DNA from: Serratia inhibens | Lineage (GTDB): Bacteria; Pseudomonadota; Gammaproteobacteria; Enterobacterales; Enterobacteriaceae | Length of the DNA: 64,000 nt | Direction of reading: 5' to 3' | Assembly (NCBI RefSeq): GCF_003591175.1 | Contig: NZ_QYYG01000012.1 | Span: 1-64,000 of the forward strand | Part shown: piece after piece, positions 12,652 through 24,277 of the stretch | Numbering within the stretch: the stretch's first letter is position 1 | Layout of the letters: every line of letters starts with the position of its first letter | Notes under the pieces: model-generated | Told to the model about the DNA's origin: nothing | Seen by the model: only the letters and a program-made list of their open reading frames with translations | Databases searched by the model: none | Position numbers and translations under genes: made by a program

Positions 12652-12918
12652 TCAGAAGGCCGTCCGTATGATTTTTCGGCATTCTAAAGGCTACGCAAGG
12701 CAGGTAACAAGGCATAAATTATCGGGTAAACATTAGATAGACTAACCAAACAAGAAAATCTTAAATAAAAACCCCATAAAATCAGTTTTTACACTTAAAA
12801 ATGGCTTATTGGTTTTCTCTAATCGGAAAAAGCAGCGAATCCGTCTTAATTATGGCTAATGCGATAAGCACCGCAAAAAACGGATTTATTGGGGCCGTGA
12901 ACCGGCCCCGGAAAAGAA
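12652..12918. promoter_or_regulatory. AT-rich intergenic region upstream of cdiBAI
   Basis: This 267-base gap separates tldD from cdiB, both on the minus strand. The part next to cdiB (about 12660-12800) is conspicuously AT-rich against a GC-rich genome and must hold the cdi promoter, although I could not place convincing -35/-10 boxes. The composition would suit silencing by H-NS-like proteins (inference). The tldD-proximal part contains the hairpin listed separately. Confidence 0.5.
12889..12907 (-). terminator. Possible terminator hairpin after tldD
   Basis: A seven-base stem (GGGGCCG paired with CGGCCCC around a five-base loop) lies 12 bases beyond the tldD stop. No T run follows directly on the minus strand; a run of six T comes about 12 bases later. 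It may be a weak terminator between tldD and cdiB. Confidence 0.4.
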
Positions 12919-14364
12919 CTACGCGGTACCGCCAACGGTCAGCATATCCAGTTTCAGGGTCGGCTGGCCGACGCCCACCGGCAGGCTTTGCCCTTCTTTG
13001 CCGCAAACGCCCACGCCTTTATCCAACGCCAAATCGTTGCCGACCATCGAAATCTGCTGCATCGCCTCAATGCCGGAGCCGATCAGCGTCGCGCCCTTCA
13101 CCGGCTTGGTGATGCGGCCTTTTTCGATCAGATAGGCTTCAGTGGTGGAGAACACAAACTTGCCGGAGGTGATATCCACCTGGCCACCGCCAAAGTTCGG
13201 CGCATACAGGCCGTACTCCACGCTGGCGATGATATCTTCCGGCGTGGATTTGCCCGCCAGCATGTAAGTGTTGGTCATACGTGGCATCGGCAGATGCGCA
13301 TAGGACTCGCGGCGGCCGTTGCCGGTCGGCGCAACGCCCATCAGGCGCGCATTAAGCTTGTCCTGCATGTAGCCTTTCAGGATGCCGTTTTCGATCAGCA
13401 CATTGTACTGTCCCGGCACGCCTTCATCATCGATGGCCAGCGAACCGCGGCGCCCCTGCAGGGTGCCGTCGTCCACCACGGTGCAAAGCTCGGAAGCCAC
13501 CAGTTGGCCCATCTGACCGCTGAACACCGAGGTGCCGCGACGGTTGAAATCGCCTTCCAGGCCGTGACCTACCGCTTCATGCAGCAGCACGCCAGGCCAG
13601 CCGGCCCCCAGCACCACAGGCATATTGCCGGCCGGGGCCGCGACGGCGGAAAGGTTGATCAACGCCATGCGTACCGCTTCTTTGGCGTAAGCGTCCGCGC
13701 GAACTTCACCATCGGCGATTTCCAGGAAGTAGTCATAACCGAAACGGCCGCCGCCGCCGCTGGAGCCGCGTTCGCGCTTGCCGTCTTCTTCCACCAGCAC
13801 GCTGACGGAAAGACGTACCAGCGGGCGAACGTCCGCCGCCAGGGTGCCGTCGGTCGCGGCCACCAGGATTTGCTCATACACGCCGGTGATGCTGGCGCTC
13901 ACTTCCTGTACCCGCTTATCGGCCGCACGGGCAACCTTGTCGACGCGGTGCAGCAGGGCAATTTTCTCTTCGCGCGGCAGGCTTTGCAGCGGATCGAGCA
14001 GCGGATACAGCGCCTTATGGCTGATCTCACCCAGCGTATGCACCCGGCCGTCACCGCTGTCACGCACGATGCTGCGCGCCGCCTGGGCGCTTTGATGCAA
14101 GGCGTTCAGGGTTATCTGATCGGCATAGGCGAACCCGGTTTTTTCGCCGCTGACGGCGCGCACCCCAACGCCCTGGTCGATATTATAAGAACCGTCCTTG
14201 ATGATGCTGTCTTCAATCACCCAGGCCTCGTGGTAGCTGGACTGAAAATAGAGGTCGGCGTAATCGAGGCGGCGTTCGGCCAGTTGCCCCAAGACAGAGA
14301 ACAGGTCCTGGTGGCTCAACTTATTCGCAGCAAGTAACTGCTCACTGACAAACGTCAGGCTCAT
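12919..14364 (-). CDS. tldD: Metalloprotease TldD (481 aa)
   Basis: TldD is the catalytic partner of TldE (PmbA) in a cytosolic zinc protease that processes small peptides such as microcin B17 and degrades unfolded CcdA antitoxin. The zinc motif HEAVGH is present at about residues 260-265, in the family's expected place. The length agrees with the E. coli protein (481). The start at 14362-14364 gives the conserved MSLTFV N-terminus; the frame extends 12 codons further upstream without support. It is the last gene of the rng-yhdP-nitrilase-tldD series and starts 7 bases after the nitrilase stop, so it is probably cotranscribed. In E. coli yhdP is directly followed by tldD; here a nitrilase gene separates them. 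TldE is not encoded in this window. Confidence 0.97.
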   Translation of the reverse strand: MSLTFVSEQLLAANKLSHQDLFSVLGQLAERRLDYADLYFQSSYHEAWVIEDSIIKDGSYNIDQGVGVRAVSGEKTGFAYADQITLNALHQSAQAARSIVRDSGDGRVHTLGEISHKALYPLLDPLQSLPREEKIALLHRVDKVARAADKRVQEVSASITGVYEQILVAATDGTLAADVRPLVRLSVSVLVEEDGKRERGSSGGGGRFGYDYFLEIADGEVRADAYAKEAVRMALINLSAVAAPAGNMPVVLGAGWPGVLLHEAVGHGLEGDFNRRGTSVFSGQMGQLVASELCTVVDDGTLQGRRGSLAIDDEGVPGQYNVLIENGILKGYMQDKLNARLMGVAPTGNGRRESYAHLPMPRMTNTYMLAGKSTPEDIIASVEYGLYAPNFGGGQVDITSGKFVFSTTEAYLIEKGRITKPVKGATLIGSGIEAMQQISMVGNDLALDKGVGVCGKEGQSLPVGVGQPTLKLDMLTVGGTA

Positions 14365-14371
14365 AATTTTT

Positions 14372-15232
14372 TCACTCTTTATTGGAGGAGGTTTTTTCAA
14401 ACGGCGCCGTCAGCGACGTCTGGAATCTGTTGTGTTGCAATACCGGCATTTGCGCGCGAAGGGTGCTGAGGCCGGCAGTGTCGACCCGTACTTTCAACGC
14501 CGAAACCGCATCCGGGTTTTCGGCCAGCACCTTGCCCCAACCGTCCACCGCCAGCGAGTGGCCCCAGGTGCGGCGGGTCGGGCCGTGGCTACCCACCTGC
14601 GCCGGCGCCAGGATCACGCACTGGTTTTCAATCGCCCTTGCGCGCAGCAGGATTTCCCAATGCGCCTCGCCGGTCACGCGGGTAAAGGCGGCCGGCACGG
14701 AAATCAGCTCCGCCCCCTGTGCGCGCAGCGCCTGATACAGGGCCGGGAAGCGCAGGTCGTAACATATCGTCATGCCAAGACGGCCGACCGGCGTATCCAC
14801 CACGGTCAACTGCTGACCATGTTGGTAAGTGTCCGATTCCCGATAATGGCCGTGGGAGTCGTTAATGTCCACGTCGAACATATGCAGCTTGTCGTAGCGC
14901 GCCCGGATTTCACCCTGGTCGTCAAACAGCAGGCTGCTGGTGGTGATCAACGCAGGATTTTCGCGGCTGATCAACGGCATCGAACCGACCAGCAACCATA
15001 CGCCATAGCGCCGCGCCAACTCGCGTACCGCCTGTTGCAGAGGGCCATCGCCCTGCGCTTCCGCATGCTGGCGATAAGCGGCAGAGTTGGCGAACAGCAG
15101 CGCGTTCTCCGGCGTCATGACCAGTTTTACTCCGGCATTGAGCTGCTTGATCTGCTGTTCAATCTGGGCCAGGTTATCGCGCACCCGATCGCCACTGCAC
15201 AACTGTAACAACGCAACGTTAGCATTTCTCAT
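14372..15232 (-). CDS. Nitrilase-superfamily amidohydrolase (286 aa)
   Basis: This is a carbon-nitrogen hydrolase of the Nit1/deaminated-glutathione-amidase type. The catalytic triad can be read directly: Glu42 in TPEN, Lys115 in the KLHMFD segment, and Cys157 in the ICYDLRFP segment. The KLHMFDVD context is typical of the branch acting on deaminated glutathione or omega-amides, but the substrate is not proven by sequence. The protein is cytosolic, with no signal peptide, and has the usual length. Its ATG overlaps the yhdP stop by four bases and tldD starts seven bases after it, so it is embedded in the yhdP-tldD operon, a position where E. coli has no gene. A metabolite-repair role is the most likely one (inference). 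Confidence 0.9.
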   Translation of the reverse strand: MRNANVALLQLCSGDRVRDNLAQIEQQIKQLNAGVKLVMTPENALLFANSAAYRQHAEAQGDGPLQQAVRELARRYGVWLLVGSMPLISRENPALITTSSLLFDDQGEIRARYDKLHMFDVDINDSHGHYRESDTYQHGQQLTVVDTPVGRLGMTICYDLRFPALYQALRAQGAELISVPAAFTRVTGEAHWEILLRARAIENQCVILAPAQVGSHGPTRRTWGHSLAVDGWGKVLAENPDAVSALKVRVDTAGLSTLRAQMPVLQHNRFQTSLTAPFEKTSSNKE

Positions 15233-18200
15233 GACGCCTTATTCTCCTTTGGCTTACGCAACACCTCGTTAATTTTCGGCTGATCCAGGCTGCCGCTGAT
15301 GTGATAGCGAATCAGCGAGATCTTGTTCCACAGCGGTGCCAACACTTTGGAGGCGGCAAACACCGCCGCACCGACGATCGGGTTGATCACGAACGCCGTC
15401 GCCACGCCGACCGTGGCGGAGATCTCCGGCGCCACCACCGCTTCCATATCAATCTGCCGACGCGCCAGATCAATCTGGCCATTCATGGCGATGTCCGCCG
15501 CCAGCCCGTCAACCAAAAGATTGTCGGTATGCATTATGCCATCTTTCATCCACGCGGTGCTGCGGATGGAGTCAAAGTAGAAGCCCTTACCGAAGGTATC
15601 ACTGAAATCAAACTGCAGCTTGCGCAACAGGGCATCGAAACTCACCAAACGCAGCAATTGGCCGGCACGGCCGCCACCGATGCTGTCGATCTCGCCCTTG
15701 CCCATTTTAATCGTCAACGCGCCGCTGAGAGTGTCCACCTGCGGTTTCCAGGGTTGGCCACGCCAGTACAGGTCGAAATCGACATCGTAAGGCGCTCCCT
15801 TCAGCGGGGTGGTGATCCCAAAGAAGGCGGCGGTTTCGTCGATCTTGCCGCCCAGCAACTTGCCTTTCAGCGAACTGCGCTCTTCCTGCGCGTTTTGCTT
15901 CCACAGGCCGCTGGCGGTCATGCGCCCTTTGCCGGTGTCGATCAACCCATGCTCCAACGTCAGGGTATCCCCCTGATTGGCCAGATCGGCTTCGACCTTA
16001 CCGAGGTTCTGCCCCATCACCCAGCACGACTTGCAGCGCAGCATCAGCGAGGGCCAGTCACTGAAGGAAACTTTATCCGCAACGGCCAACGGGTTGGTCG
16101 CCGCCGGGGCGCTCTTGTCCGTGCTGAACTGCGGGTTGTAATAGAGGTAGTTGATGTCCGCACGCCATGGCCCGCGATCCGCGACCTGCAGGTTGCCGTC
16201 GACTTCATCGCCCTTGGCGCTGACCAACGTGCCACCCGGTTGTTTCTCCGCCGTCAGTTGCAGCTTGTGCCATGCCTGGCCGCCCAGCATCAATTGCGGC
16301 GTTTTCAGCGCCACTGTGGTCGGGAAATTAAAACCGCCCACCTGGCCCGAGCCACCGCCTTGTTTTAGCGCCGGCGCCAACAGCGCCAGCCATTTTTCAC
16401 CGTCCAGCGGCGGCAGATTCAGCGTCAACGAGGGGCTGCCCGGCAACGGCGGCGTAGCGCCGGCATCGGTTTGCCATGCGGCGCGCGCCAGCGTCACCTG
16501 TTTTTTGGCAAAGATCCATTCGCTGTTGAAGCGGTTTTGCCTGCCTGCGCTGCCGGTCAACATGAACCCATTCAGTCCGCCCTTCACCTTAACGCTCAAC
16601 GGCAAGGGCTCACCCGCCGGTTTATCCAGCGGTGGCGGTAAGTGACTGCTTACTTTTTTGAGGTCGGCATCGAGGCCGATGTCATAACTGGCCGCACCCT
16701 GATGTGGCAGGACGATCGCAACCTGGCTCTGCCAGGGCGCGCTGCCGCTCAGCGCGTCGCTCACTTCCTGCGGTATGCCGGGGAATTTAGCCGGCAACCA
16801 GTCAGCTTTCAGGCCAACATTGACCTTATAGTCACTTTTGCCTTCTTGGGTGGTGAAATTCACCGCCACCGGCTGCCCGAACCAGTTAGCCGACAGCGTG
16901 TCGCTTGTCAGATTGCCGTTATCGAAGCGGAATTTGCCGCTGACCTGTTTCAGCTCGCTTTCAATCGGCTTCACCAGCAGCGAATTGTTGTTCAGCGCGA
17001 CCTCACCCTGCGCACGCACCAGCTCGCCGTTCAAGGGGATATCGAGATGTAAGCGCCCACTGACATTACCGCCAATCTGCAGCTCATCCAGGGCGGAACC
17101 GAGCGAATCATGCAACGGGGTCTGGTTAAAATAGTTATGGATCTCCGCGCCTTCGCCCGCCACGTCGGCGTCAATCAGCAAGCGTTCTTTCAGGTAGTCC
17201 GGAATGACCGCCGTAATATTCTTGCCGTCCACCTTGCCCAATTTGGTTTGCGGAGCATTCATCCACAACCCCTGATTGGCAAAGTCGAGGTCGATCGCCA
17301 GATCGGTCAGTGCCGGCCAGCCCGGCTGGAACTGAAAGGTGGAATGACGCAGCGGCACGAACACTTCAAACTGCCCTTCGTTCTTGCGATAAGGGAAATG
17401 CTGCGGATCGCCGGCGTAAATCAGCGTGGCGTTATCCACCTGGCCGCCCTGGATGGCGCCGCCAAGGTAATCCACCAGGTGCTTGCCCATCAGCGGTTCG
17501 GGGAAGTAACGCCATGCGTCCGCCCCATCGTACAAACGGATACCGGCCAAAATGCTCAGCCAGGGGTCGCCTTTCGCCGGCTGCTGGTAGCGGAAATCGC
17601 CGTTAACCCACAGCGATTTGGCCTTCACATCCAGGTTCTTGCTGGCCAGTTCCCAGCCCTGATCGTTGTAAAGCCAGGTCAGCGCACCGCGTGCACTGCT
17701 GACTTCCAGCGGGGCGCGGAACATGTCGCCGTAAGGCAAGGTACTGTTGTTGAGACCCAACGTCAGGCGGCCATTCTCCACGCCGCCGCTCAGCGCGCCG
17801 GAGAAGTGATTCACCCCCGGCAGCAGTTTCCAGTGCTGCCAACTGACATCCTGCCAGCGGGCCTGGAAGCGGGTTTTTTCCGGTTGCTTCAGCGGGATGT
17901 CGAGCGCCAGCGCATCGAGCTTGCCCTGCGGCTGTAAATCGTTCCAGCGCTCCAATACGTCCGGGCTGAGGAATGAGAACGTGGGCAACAACGCCGCCAG
18001 CCGCTCAAGCTGAATATCGGTGGCGCGGACGCGCAATTCCTCGTTCTGCTCCGGCCCCATAAATTCGGTATTTTCCGGCAACCACAGCGCCGAAAGCCGG
18101 CCCTGCGGCCAGACCTTGCCGTCGGTTTGCAACCTGAGCTGTGGCACCTCAACCCGCCAGCCATTGCCCTGACGGCTGAGCGCCAGCGCCAGGTTATCCA

Positions 18201-19041
18201 CGTCCAGCCGGTGCTGTTTTGTTCCCACGTTCCAGTTCGCCGCGCCTTGTTTCAACAATGCGTTGCCGCCGGCTATATCGCCGTTTTTAATCTGCAGCCA
18301 GGCCGCCAGGCTGAAATCAGCGCTCTCCAGGCCGGTATTGGCGCGCAACCAGCGGGTAAACCACGGCTTCATGTCAATGTTATCGGCCTGCATATAGATC
18401 GTACCGGTATTCAATAACCCCTGGTTATCGCGCAGATCCATGCGCAGCTGCACCACGCCGTGCTGGCCATTCAGCGTCGACAGGCTAAGCTGCCCTTCGG
18501 CACGGTGGCGATCGCGGCCATTAAGCCAGGTGAGCTGCGGGATTTCGAATTCGGCGCGTGCGCCGGAAGGCATTAGAAAAGAGACTCGGCTGTCGCGCAG
18601 ATCAAAATGATCGAGCTGGTGCAGCATCAGATCGCTGATTTTGCCCGGCTCGATGGTGTTGCCCTTGTGATCATCGCCACCCAGCGTGGTGTTCATATCG
18701 AGCTGGAATTGATAAAAGGTGAGATCGCGAAACTGCCAGCGCCAGTGCAGCAACGACTGCCACACGTCCAGCGCCAGCGTAACGCGTTCGATGTGCAAAT
18801 TGCTCTTGGGCAGCGTGGCGCGCACGTTACGCATTTCAAGCTGCGGGCCGAAGGTTTCCCAACTCCCCTGCATGAAGTCGACCTGGAAAGGCACGCCGGT
18901 GAGGCTCGCCACTTTTTCCAGCACTTGAGGGCGGTACTTGTTCAGCTCAGGCAGTGCCAGACGCAGCCCACTGATCAGTAACGCCACAACAACAACCAGA
19001 GTGGCGCCTGTTGCTAACAAAATCCCAGGCAGTCGCCTCAC
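15229..19041 (-). CDS. yhdP: AsmA-like envelope protein YhdP (1270 aa)
   Basis: YhdP is a giant AsmA-family inner-membrane protein that, with TamB and YdbH, moves phospholipids to the outer membrane and supports its permeability barrier. One N-terminal membrane helix (about residues 6-28) is followed by a very long beta-rich periplasmic domain and a C-terminal AsmA-like segment. The GTG at 19039-19041 is chosen because it has an AAGGAG site six bases upstream and gives the conserved VRRLPGILL start; a TTG ten codons upstream has no such support. The length matches the E. coli protein (about 1266). It lies downstream of rng and overlaps the nitrilase gene by four bases. Confidence 0.95.
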   Translation of the reverse strand: MRRLPGILLATGATLVVVVALLISGLRLALPELNKYRPQVLEKVASLTGVPFQVDFMQGSWETFGPQLEMRNVRATLPKSNLHIERVTLALDVWQSLLHWRWQFRDLTFYQFQLDMNTTLGGDDHKGNTIEPGKISDLMLHQLDHFDLRDSRVSFLMPSGARAEFEIPQLTWLNGRDRHRAEGQLSLSTLNGQHGVVQLRMDLRDNQGLLNTGTIYMQADNIDMKPWFTRWLRANTGLESADFSLAAWLQIKNGDIAGGNALLKQGAANWNVGTKQHRLDVDNLALALSRQGNGWRVEVPQLRLQTDGKVWPQGRLSALWLPENTEFMGPEQNEELRVRATDIQLERLAALLPTFSFLSPDVLERWNDLQPQGKLDALALDIPLKQPEKTRFQARWQDVSWQHWKLLPGVNHFSGALSGGVENGRLTLGLNNSTLPYGDMFRAPLEVSSARGALTWLYNDQGWELASKNLDVKAKSLWVNGDFRYQQPAKGDPWLSILAGIRLYDGADAWRYFPEPLMGKHLVDYLGGAIQGGQVDNATLIYAGDPQHFPYRKNEGQFEVFVPLRHSTFQFQPGWPALTDLAIDLDFANQGLWMNAPQTKLGKVDGKNITAVIPDYLKERLLIDADVAGEGAEIHNYFNQTPLHDSLGSALDELQIGGNVSGRLHLDIPLNGELVRAQGEVALNNNSLLVKPIESELKQVSGKFRFDNGNLTSDTLSANWFGQPVAVNFTTQEGKSDYKVNVGLKADWLPAKFPGIPQEVSDALSGSAPWQSQVAIVLPHQGAASYDIGLDADLKKVSSHLPPPLDKPAGEPLPLSVKVKGGLNGFMLTGSAGRQNRFNSEWIFAKKQVTLARAAWQTDAGATPPLPGSPSLTLNLPPLDGEKWLALLAPALKQGGGSGQVGGFNFPTTVALKTPQLMLGGQAWHKLQLTAEKQPGGTLVSAKGDEVDGNLQVADRGPWRADINYLYYNPQFSTDKSAPAATNPLAVADKVSFSDWPSLMLRCKSCWVMGQNLGKVEADLANQGDTLTLEHGLIDTGKGRMTASGLWKQNAQEERSSLKGKLLGGKIDETAAFFGITTPLKGAPYDVDFDLYWRGQPWKPQVDTLSGALTIKMGKGEIDSIGGGRAGQLLRLVSFDALLRKLQFDFSDTFGKGFYFDSIRSTAWMKDGIMHTDNLLVDGLAADIAMNGQIDLARRQIDMEAVVAPEISATVGVATAFVINPIVGAAVFAASKVLAPLWNKISLIRYHISGSLDQPKINEVLRKPKENKAS

Positions 19042-19093
19042 GCAGTTCTCCTTGCTTCCGCTGCCTGGCAACGGGAATCTCTCGACTGTTCGT

Positions 19094-19116
19094 CCTCACC
19101 CTACCTCGGGGTGAGG
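19094..19116. repeat. Short inverted repeat between rng and yhdP
   Basis: CCTCACCC (19094-19101) and GGGTGAGG (19109-19116) form a perfect eight-base stem with a seven-base loop; a related GGAGTGAGGG follows. No T run is present, so it is not a standard terminator. It may be a dispersed REP-like element or an mRNA-processing hairpin. Confidence 0.4.
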
Positions 19117-19136
19117 TATGGAGTGAGGGCCAACGA

Positions 19137-20606
19137 TCACATCATGACAACGTCAAACTGTTCCTGGCTGTACAAGGGTTCGATCTGCACCTTAACTTGT
19201 TTGCCAACGAAGATTTCCACTTCGGCCAGCGCATGCGATTCTTCGCTTTTCAGCGCTTCGCCAACCGCCGCAGAGGCGTATACCAGGAAACGATCGGAAT
19301 CGTAAGCATGGTGTACACGCACAATTTCACGCAAAATTTCGTAGCAGACGGTTTCCACCGTTTTCACGGTGCCGCGCCCATTACAGGTAGGACAATCATG
19401 ACACAGCACATGTTCAATGCTTTCGCGCGTGCGTTTACGCGTCATTTCCACTAAGCCTAGCTGAGAGAAGCCGTTGATCGTGGTTTTTACCCGATCTTTA
19501 CTCAACGCCTGCTCCAGCGAATGCAGTACCCGGCGGCGATGTTCGTCATTGTTCATGTCGATGAAGTCAATGATGATGATGCCGCCCAGATTGCGCAACC
19601 GCAGTTGGCGGGCAATGGCCTGCGTCGCTTCGATATTGGTATTGAAAATGGTTTCGTCGAGATTGCGGTGGCCGACAAAGGCACCGGTGTTGATATCCAC
19701 GGTGGTCATCGCCTCGGTCTGGTCGATGATCAGGTAACCGCCGGATTTCAGCTCCACCTTGCGCTCCAGCGCCCGCTGGACTTCGTTTTCGACATCGTAC
19801 AGGTCGAAGATCGGTTGGCTGCCGGTGTACAACTCCAGCTTGTCGGTGATGTCCGGAATGTATTCGCCGGTAAACTCCACCAGTTGATCGTGAGTCTGGC
19901 GCGAATCAATGCGGATCCTGTCCAACGCCGCACCGGCGAAATCGCGCAGAATGCGGTGCGCCAACGCCAGTTCGCCGTACAATTTGTATTTGGTCTGATT
20001 GCGCTTTTTGCGCTCCATGACCTTGGTCCACAGGCGCTTGAGGAATGCGGCGTCTTGCGACAGCTCTTCTTCGCCGATGCCTTCCGCCGCAGTGCGGATG
20101 ATAAAACCGCCCAGTTCGTCGCAGTAGGCGGCTACGGCCTTTTTCAACCGCTCGCGCTCGGCTTCGCTTTCAATGCGCTGTGAAACGCCAACGTGCGCCG
20201 CACCCGGCATGAACACCAGATAACGCGAAGGCAGGGTAATATCGGTGGTCAGGCGCGCGCCTTTGGTGCCAAGAGGATCTTTCACCACCTGCACCATCAG
20301 ATCCTGCCCCTGGCGCACCAGTTCGGCGATATCGCGCACGTGGAAATTCTTCTGCTCGTCACCGGCGACGCATTCGGTGTGCGGCATGATATCGGAGGCG
20401 TGCAGGAAGGCGGCCTTGTCCAGGCCGATATCGACGAATGCCGCCTGCATGCCCGGCAAGACGCGGCTTACGCGCCCTTTATAAATATTGCCGACGATGC
20501 CGCGTTTGGATTCGCGTTCGATGTGGATCTCTTGCAGGATGCCGCCATCAATATAGGCAACCCGCGTTTCAGACGGTGTGATATTAACCAGTAGCTCAGC
20601 TGTCAT
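19137..20606 (-). CDS. rng: Ribonuclease G (489 aa)
   Basis: RNase G is an endoribonuclease of the RNase E/G family that matures the 5' end of 16S rRNA and takes part in mRNA decay. The protein has the E. coli length of 489 residues and I recognise it as highly similar throughout. An S1 RNA-binding domain lies at about 35-125. The DNase I-like catalytic part carries the metal-binding Asp pair in the VDINTGAF and IDFIDM segments, and the zinc-link CPTC motif is near residue 405. The ATG at 20604-20606 gives the conserved MTAELLVN start. It follows maf after 38 bases and precedes yhdP, as in E. coli. Confidence 0.98.
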   Translation of the reverse strand: MTAELLVNITPSETRVAYIDGGILQEIHIERESKRGIVGNIYKGRVSRVLPGMQAAFVDIGLDKAAFLHASDIMPHTECVAGDEQKNFHVRDIAELVRQGQDLMVQVVKDPLGTKGARLTTDITLPSRYLVFMPGAAHVGVSQRIESEAERERLKKAVAAYCDELGGFIIRTAAEGIGEEELSQDAAFLKRLWTKVMERKKRNQTKYKLYGELALAHRILRDFAGAALDRIRIDSRQTHDQLVEFTGEYIPDITDKLELYTGSQPIFDLYDVENEVQRALERKVELKSGGYLIIDQTEAMTTVDINTGAFVGHRNLDETIFNTNIEATQAIARQLRLRNLGGIIIIDFIDMNNDEHRRRVLHSLEQALSKDRVKTTINGFSQLGLVEMTRKRTRESIEHVLCHDCPTCNGRGTVKTVETVCYEILREIVRVHHAYDSDRFLVYASAAVGEALKSEESHALAEVEIFVGKQVKVQIEPLYSQEQFDVVMM

Positions 20607-20644
20607 GCCTTCTCCTCAGAGCCGGTCGATAATGGCAGCGCCCA

Positions 20645-21229
20645 TCAACCGGTTCTTACATCACGTAATGCGACAAAATGACTGAGCAGCTCATGTGTTT
20701 CGACCAGCGGCAAGCCCATCACCGCGTGATAACTCCCGGTTATCGTTCTGACGAAACAACCACCCTTTCCTTGAATTCCGTAGGCGCCCGCTTTATCCAT
20801 CGGCTCGCCCGTTGCAATATAGTCGCAGATATCCTGGTGTGACAGGTTGCGGAACGTCACGTCTGTCACCACCAGTTGGCACAAAACGTCCTGGCTATCG
20901 GCGATCGCCACTGCGGTCATCACCTGATGCTGCTTGCCCGAGAGCAGCGCCAGCATTTCTGCCGCATGCGCTTCGTCGCGCGGTTTTTCCAACACCCGGC
21001 CGTTGAGTACCACAATAGTATCCGCGCCCAGCACCGGCCAGTCCTGCTGCGCCAGCGCCACGCCCGCTTTGGCCTTGTCCTGCGCCAGACGGCGCACATA
21101 GGCTTCTGCGGCTTCCCCTTCCTGACGCTGCTCTTCGGTATCCGTCAGGATAATTTCAAACGGAACGCCCAGCAGGGTCAGTAATTCACGTCGACGCGGA
21201 GAGCCGGAGGCCAGATAAAGCGAAGTCAT
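20645..21229 (-). CDS. maf: Maf-family nucleoside triphosphate pyrophosphatase YhdE (194 aa)
   Basis: Maf/YhdE proteins hydrolyse dTTP, UTP and modified pyrimidine triphosphates to the monophosphate and pyrophosphate, acting as house-cleaning enzymes; overexpression blocks septation. The N-terminal SGSPRR motif (about 8-13), the ADTIV motif near residue 70 and the [10 protein letters not shown] segment are all present. The start at 21227-21229 is preferred over an upstream ATG because it has a GAGG site and gives the conserved [13 protein letters not shown] beginning. The gene starts eight bases after mreD and precedes rng, the same mre-maf-rng order as in E. coli. Confidence 0.96.
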   Translation of the reverse strand: MTSLYLASGSPRRRELLTLLGVPFEIILTDTEEQRQEGEAAEAYVRRLAQDKAKAGVALAQQDWPVLGADTIVVLNGRVLEKPRDEAHAAEMLALLSGKQHQVMTAVAIADSQDVLCQLVVTDVTFRNLSHQDICDYIATGEPMDKAGAYGIQGKGGCFVRTITGSYHAVMGLPLVETHELLSHFVALRDVRTG

Positions 21230-21237
21230 TGCAATCC

Positions 21238-21726
21238 TCATTGTACGGCGAACTGACGGCGGATTTTGCGCATCAGCAGGAACAACCACGGCCACAGAAT
21301 GCCGTTAACCACACTACTCCAGAACACCTCTGGGCGGAAAGAGACGTTGATCACTAAAAACTCAGCCCAGAACACCACAACGTCCATCGCCAGGGATAAC
21401 AGCACGACGATCAGCGCCTGTTGCCATAGCGCCATATTGCGGAACAGCTGGAATTTGAACGCCACCAGGTAGGCGATGATGCCCAACGCCAGTGCGCGTA
21501 CGCCCAGCGTGGAGCCGAGGATCAGATCCATAACCAGCCCCAGCACGAAGCCGGTGCCGACGTTCACCCGGTGCGGCAACGCCATCACCCAGTAAATCAG
21601 GATCAAAGCCAGCCAGGACGGCCGGAACATATAAATTTGCTCCGGCCACGGCATGATTTGCAGCACCAGCGCCACCAAAAATGATAGCCAGATTATCCAG
21701 CGCCCGTTGCTGCGGTAGCGGTTCAT
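21238..21726 (-). CDS. mreD: Rod shape-determining protein MreD (162 aa)
   Basis: MreD is a polytopic inner-membrane component of the elongasome that works with MreC, RodA and PBP2 to guide cell-wall synthesis along MreB filaments. The protein is strongly hydrophobic with five or six membrane helices and has the E. coli length of 162. Its ATG overlaps the mreC stop by four bases, indicating coupled translation, and maf follows after eight bases. Confidence 0.96.
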   Translation of the reverse strand: MNRYRSNGRWIIWLSFLVALVLQIMPWPEQIYMFRPSWLALILIYWVMALPHRVNVGTGFVLGLVMDLILGSTLGVRALALGIIAYLVAFKFQLFRNMALWQQALIVVLLSLAMDVVVFWAEFLVINVSFRPEVFWSSVVNGILWPWLFLLMRKIRRQFAVQ

Positions 21727-22727
21727 TGTGCGGCTCCCGCAGCCGGTGCGGCGGTCTGCGGCGCAGCGGCGCCGGTTGCCGCTGCAGGCAGGGACGGTTG
21801 CGGCCCCATGGCGTCGGCCGGCGGCAGCACCTGCGGCATCATCTGCATCAGGCGTTCATTGGCGACACGGTGAACTTCATCGGGCGGCAGCGGCATATCG
21901 CCATTGCGATCGGCGCCCCAAAGCAGCAGCAGGTAGCGCAAACGTTGCAGACCTGCGGTTGGCCGCGCCTGGATCACGGTATAAGCGCGCTGGTTATCCA
22001 CTTTGACCGAGGAAACTACCGCTACCGGATAACCTTCCGGGAAGCGGCCGCCCAGGCCTGAAGTCACCAGCACGTCCCCTGCGCGGATATCGGTATTGTT
22101 CGGCAGATGCTCGAGCTGTAAATCGTCGGCGCAACCGCTGCCTGCGGCAATCACCCGGATATCGTTGCGCAGTACCTGAATCGGCAGCGCGTGAGAAGCG
22201 TCGCAAATCAGCAGCACGCGGCTGGTGACCTTCGCCACCGCTACCACCTGGCCGACCACGCCTTTATCGCTGATCACCGGCTGGCCTTCATAAACGCCGT
22301 TGTCCGAGCCTTTGTCGATCACCACTTGATCGCTATAAGGGTCGGAGCCGGTGGAGATCACCTGGGTGACCATTTTGTGTTCATCCTGGCGCAGCGGCGA
22401 GCCTAACAGCTCACGCAAGCGGGCGTTTTCCTGCTTGAATTGGCCAAGAAGAAGAATATCGCTGTTTTTCAGCAACAGTTCCTGCCGCAGAGCCCGGTTT
22501 TCCAGCTCCAGCTGTTGGCGGGTAGCCAGCGTTTCTGAAACGCCGTCCAAAACTTTACGTGGCCCATTGGCCAAAAAATAGAAAGGGCTGACGGCCGTGT
22601 CCATGTAGGTGCGAATTTTCACGAACGTACCGAGACGGCTATCGGCAACGATCAGGCCAATGGCCGCAATCACCGCCAAAAAAAGTCGGAGTTGCAGGGA
22701 AGGCCCCCTGCTAAAAATCGGCTTCAT
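21723..22727 (-). CDS. mreC: Rod shape-determining protein MreC (334 aa)
   Basis: MreC is a bitopic membrane protein that activates the RodA-PBP2 synthase pair. One membrane helix lies at about residues 11-29, a coiled coil at about 65-110 ([16 protein letters not shown] region), and two beta-barrel subdomains follow to about 280. The C-terminal 50 residues are Ala/Pro-rich and probably disordered, as commonly varies between species. It sits between mreB and mreD in the conserved mreBCD order; the 94-base mreB-mreC gap holds no other gene. Confidence 0.96.
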   Translation of the reverse strand: MKPIFSRGPSLQLRLFLAVIAAIGLIVADSRLGTFVKIRTYMDTAVSPFYFLANGPRKVLDGVSETLATRQQLELENRALRQELLLKNSDILLLGQFKQENARLRELLGSPLRQDEHKMVTQVISTGSDPYSDQVVIDKGSDNGVYEGQPVISDKGVVGQVVAVAKVTSRVLLICDASHALPIQVLRNDIRVIAAGSGCADDLQLEHLPNNTDIRAGDVLVTSGLGGRFPEGYPVAVVSSVKVDNQRAYTVIQARPTAGLQRLRYLLLLWGADRNGDMPLPPDEVHRVANERLMQMMPQVLPPADAMGPQPSLPAAATGAAAPQTAAPAAGAAQ

Positions 22728-22821
22728 AAATTATGCGAGTTCCTCGACAACAGAAAGAGGAACCGTACCTGATTTTCGCTTTGCGCTGTCATCCGATACG
22801 ATTCCTCCTTCCTGGGGCTGA

Positions 22822-24277
<1,456 letters not shown>

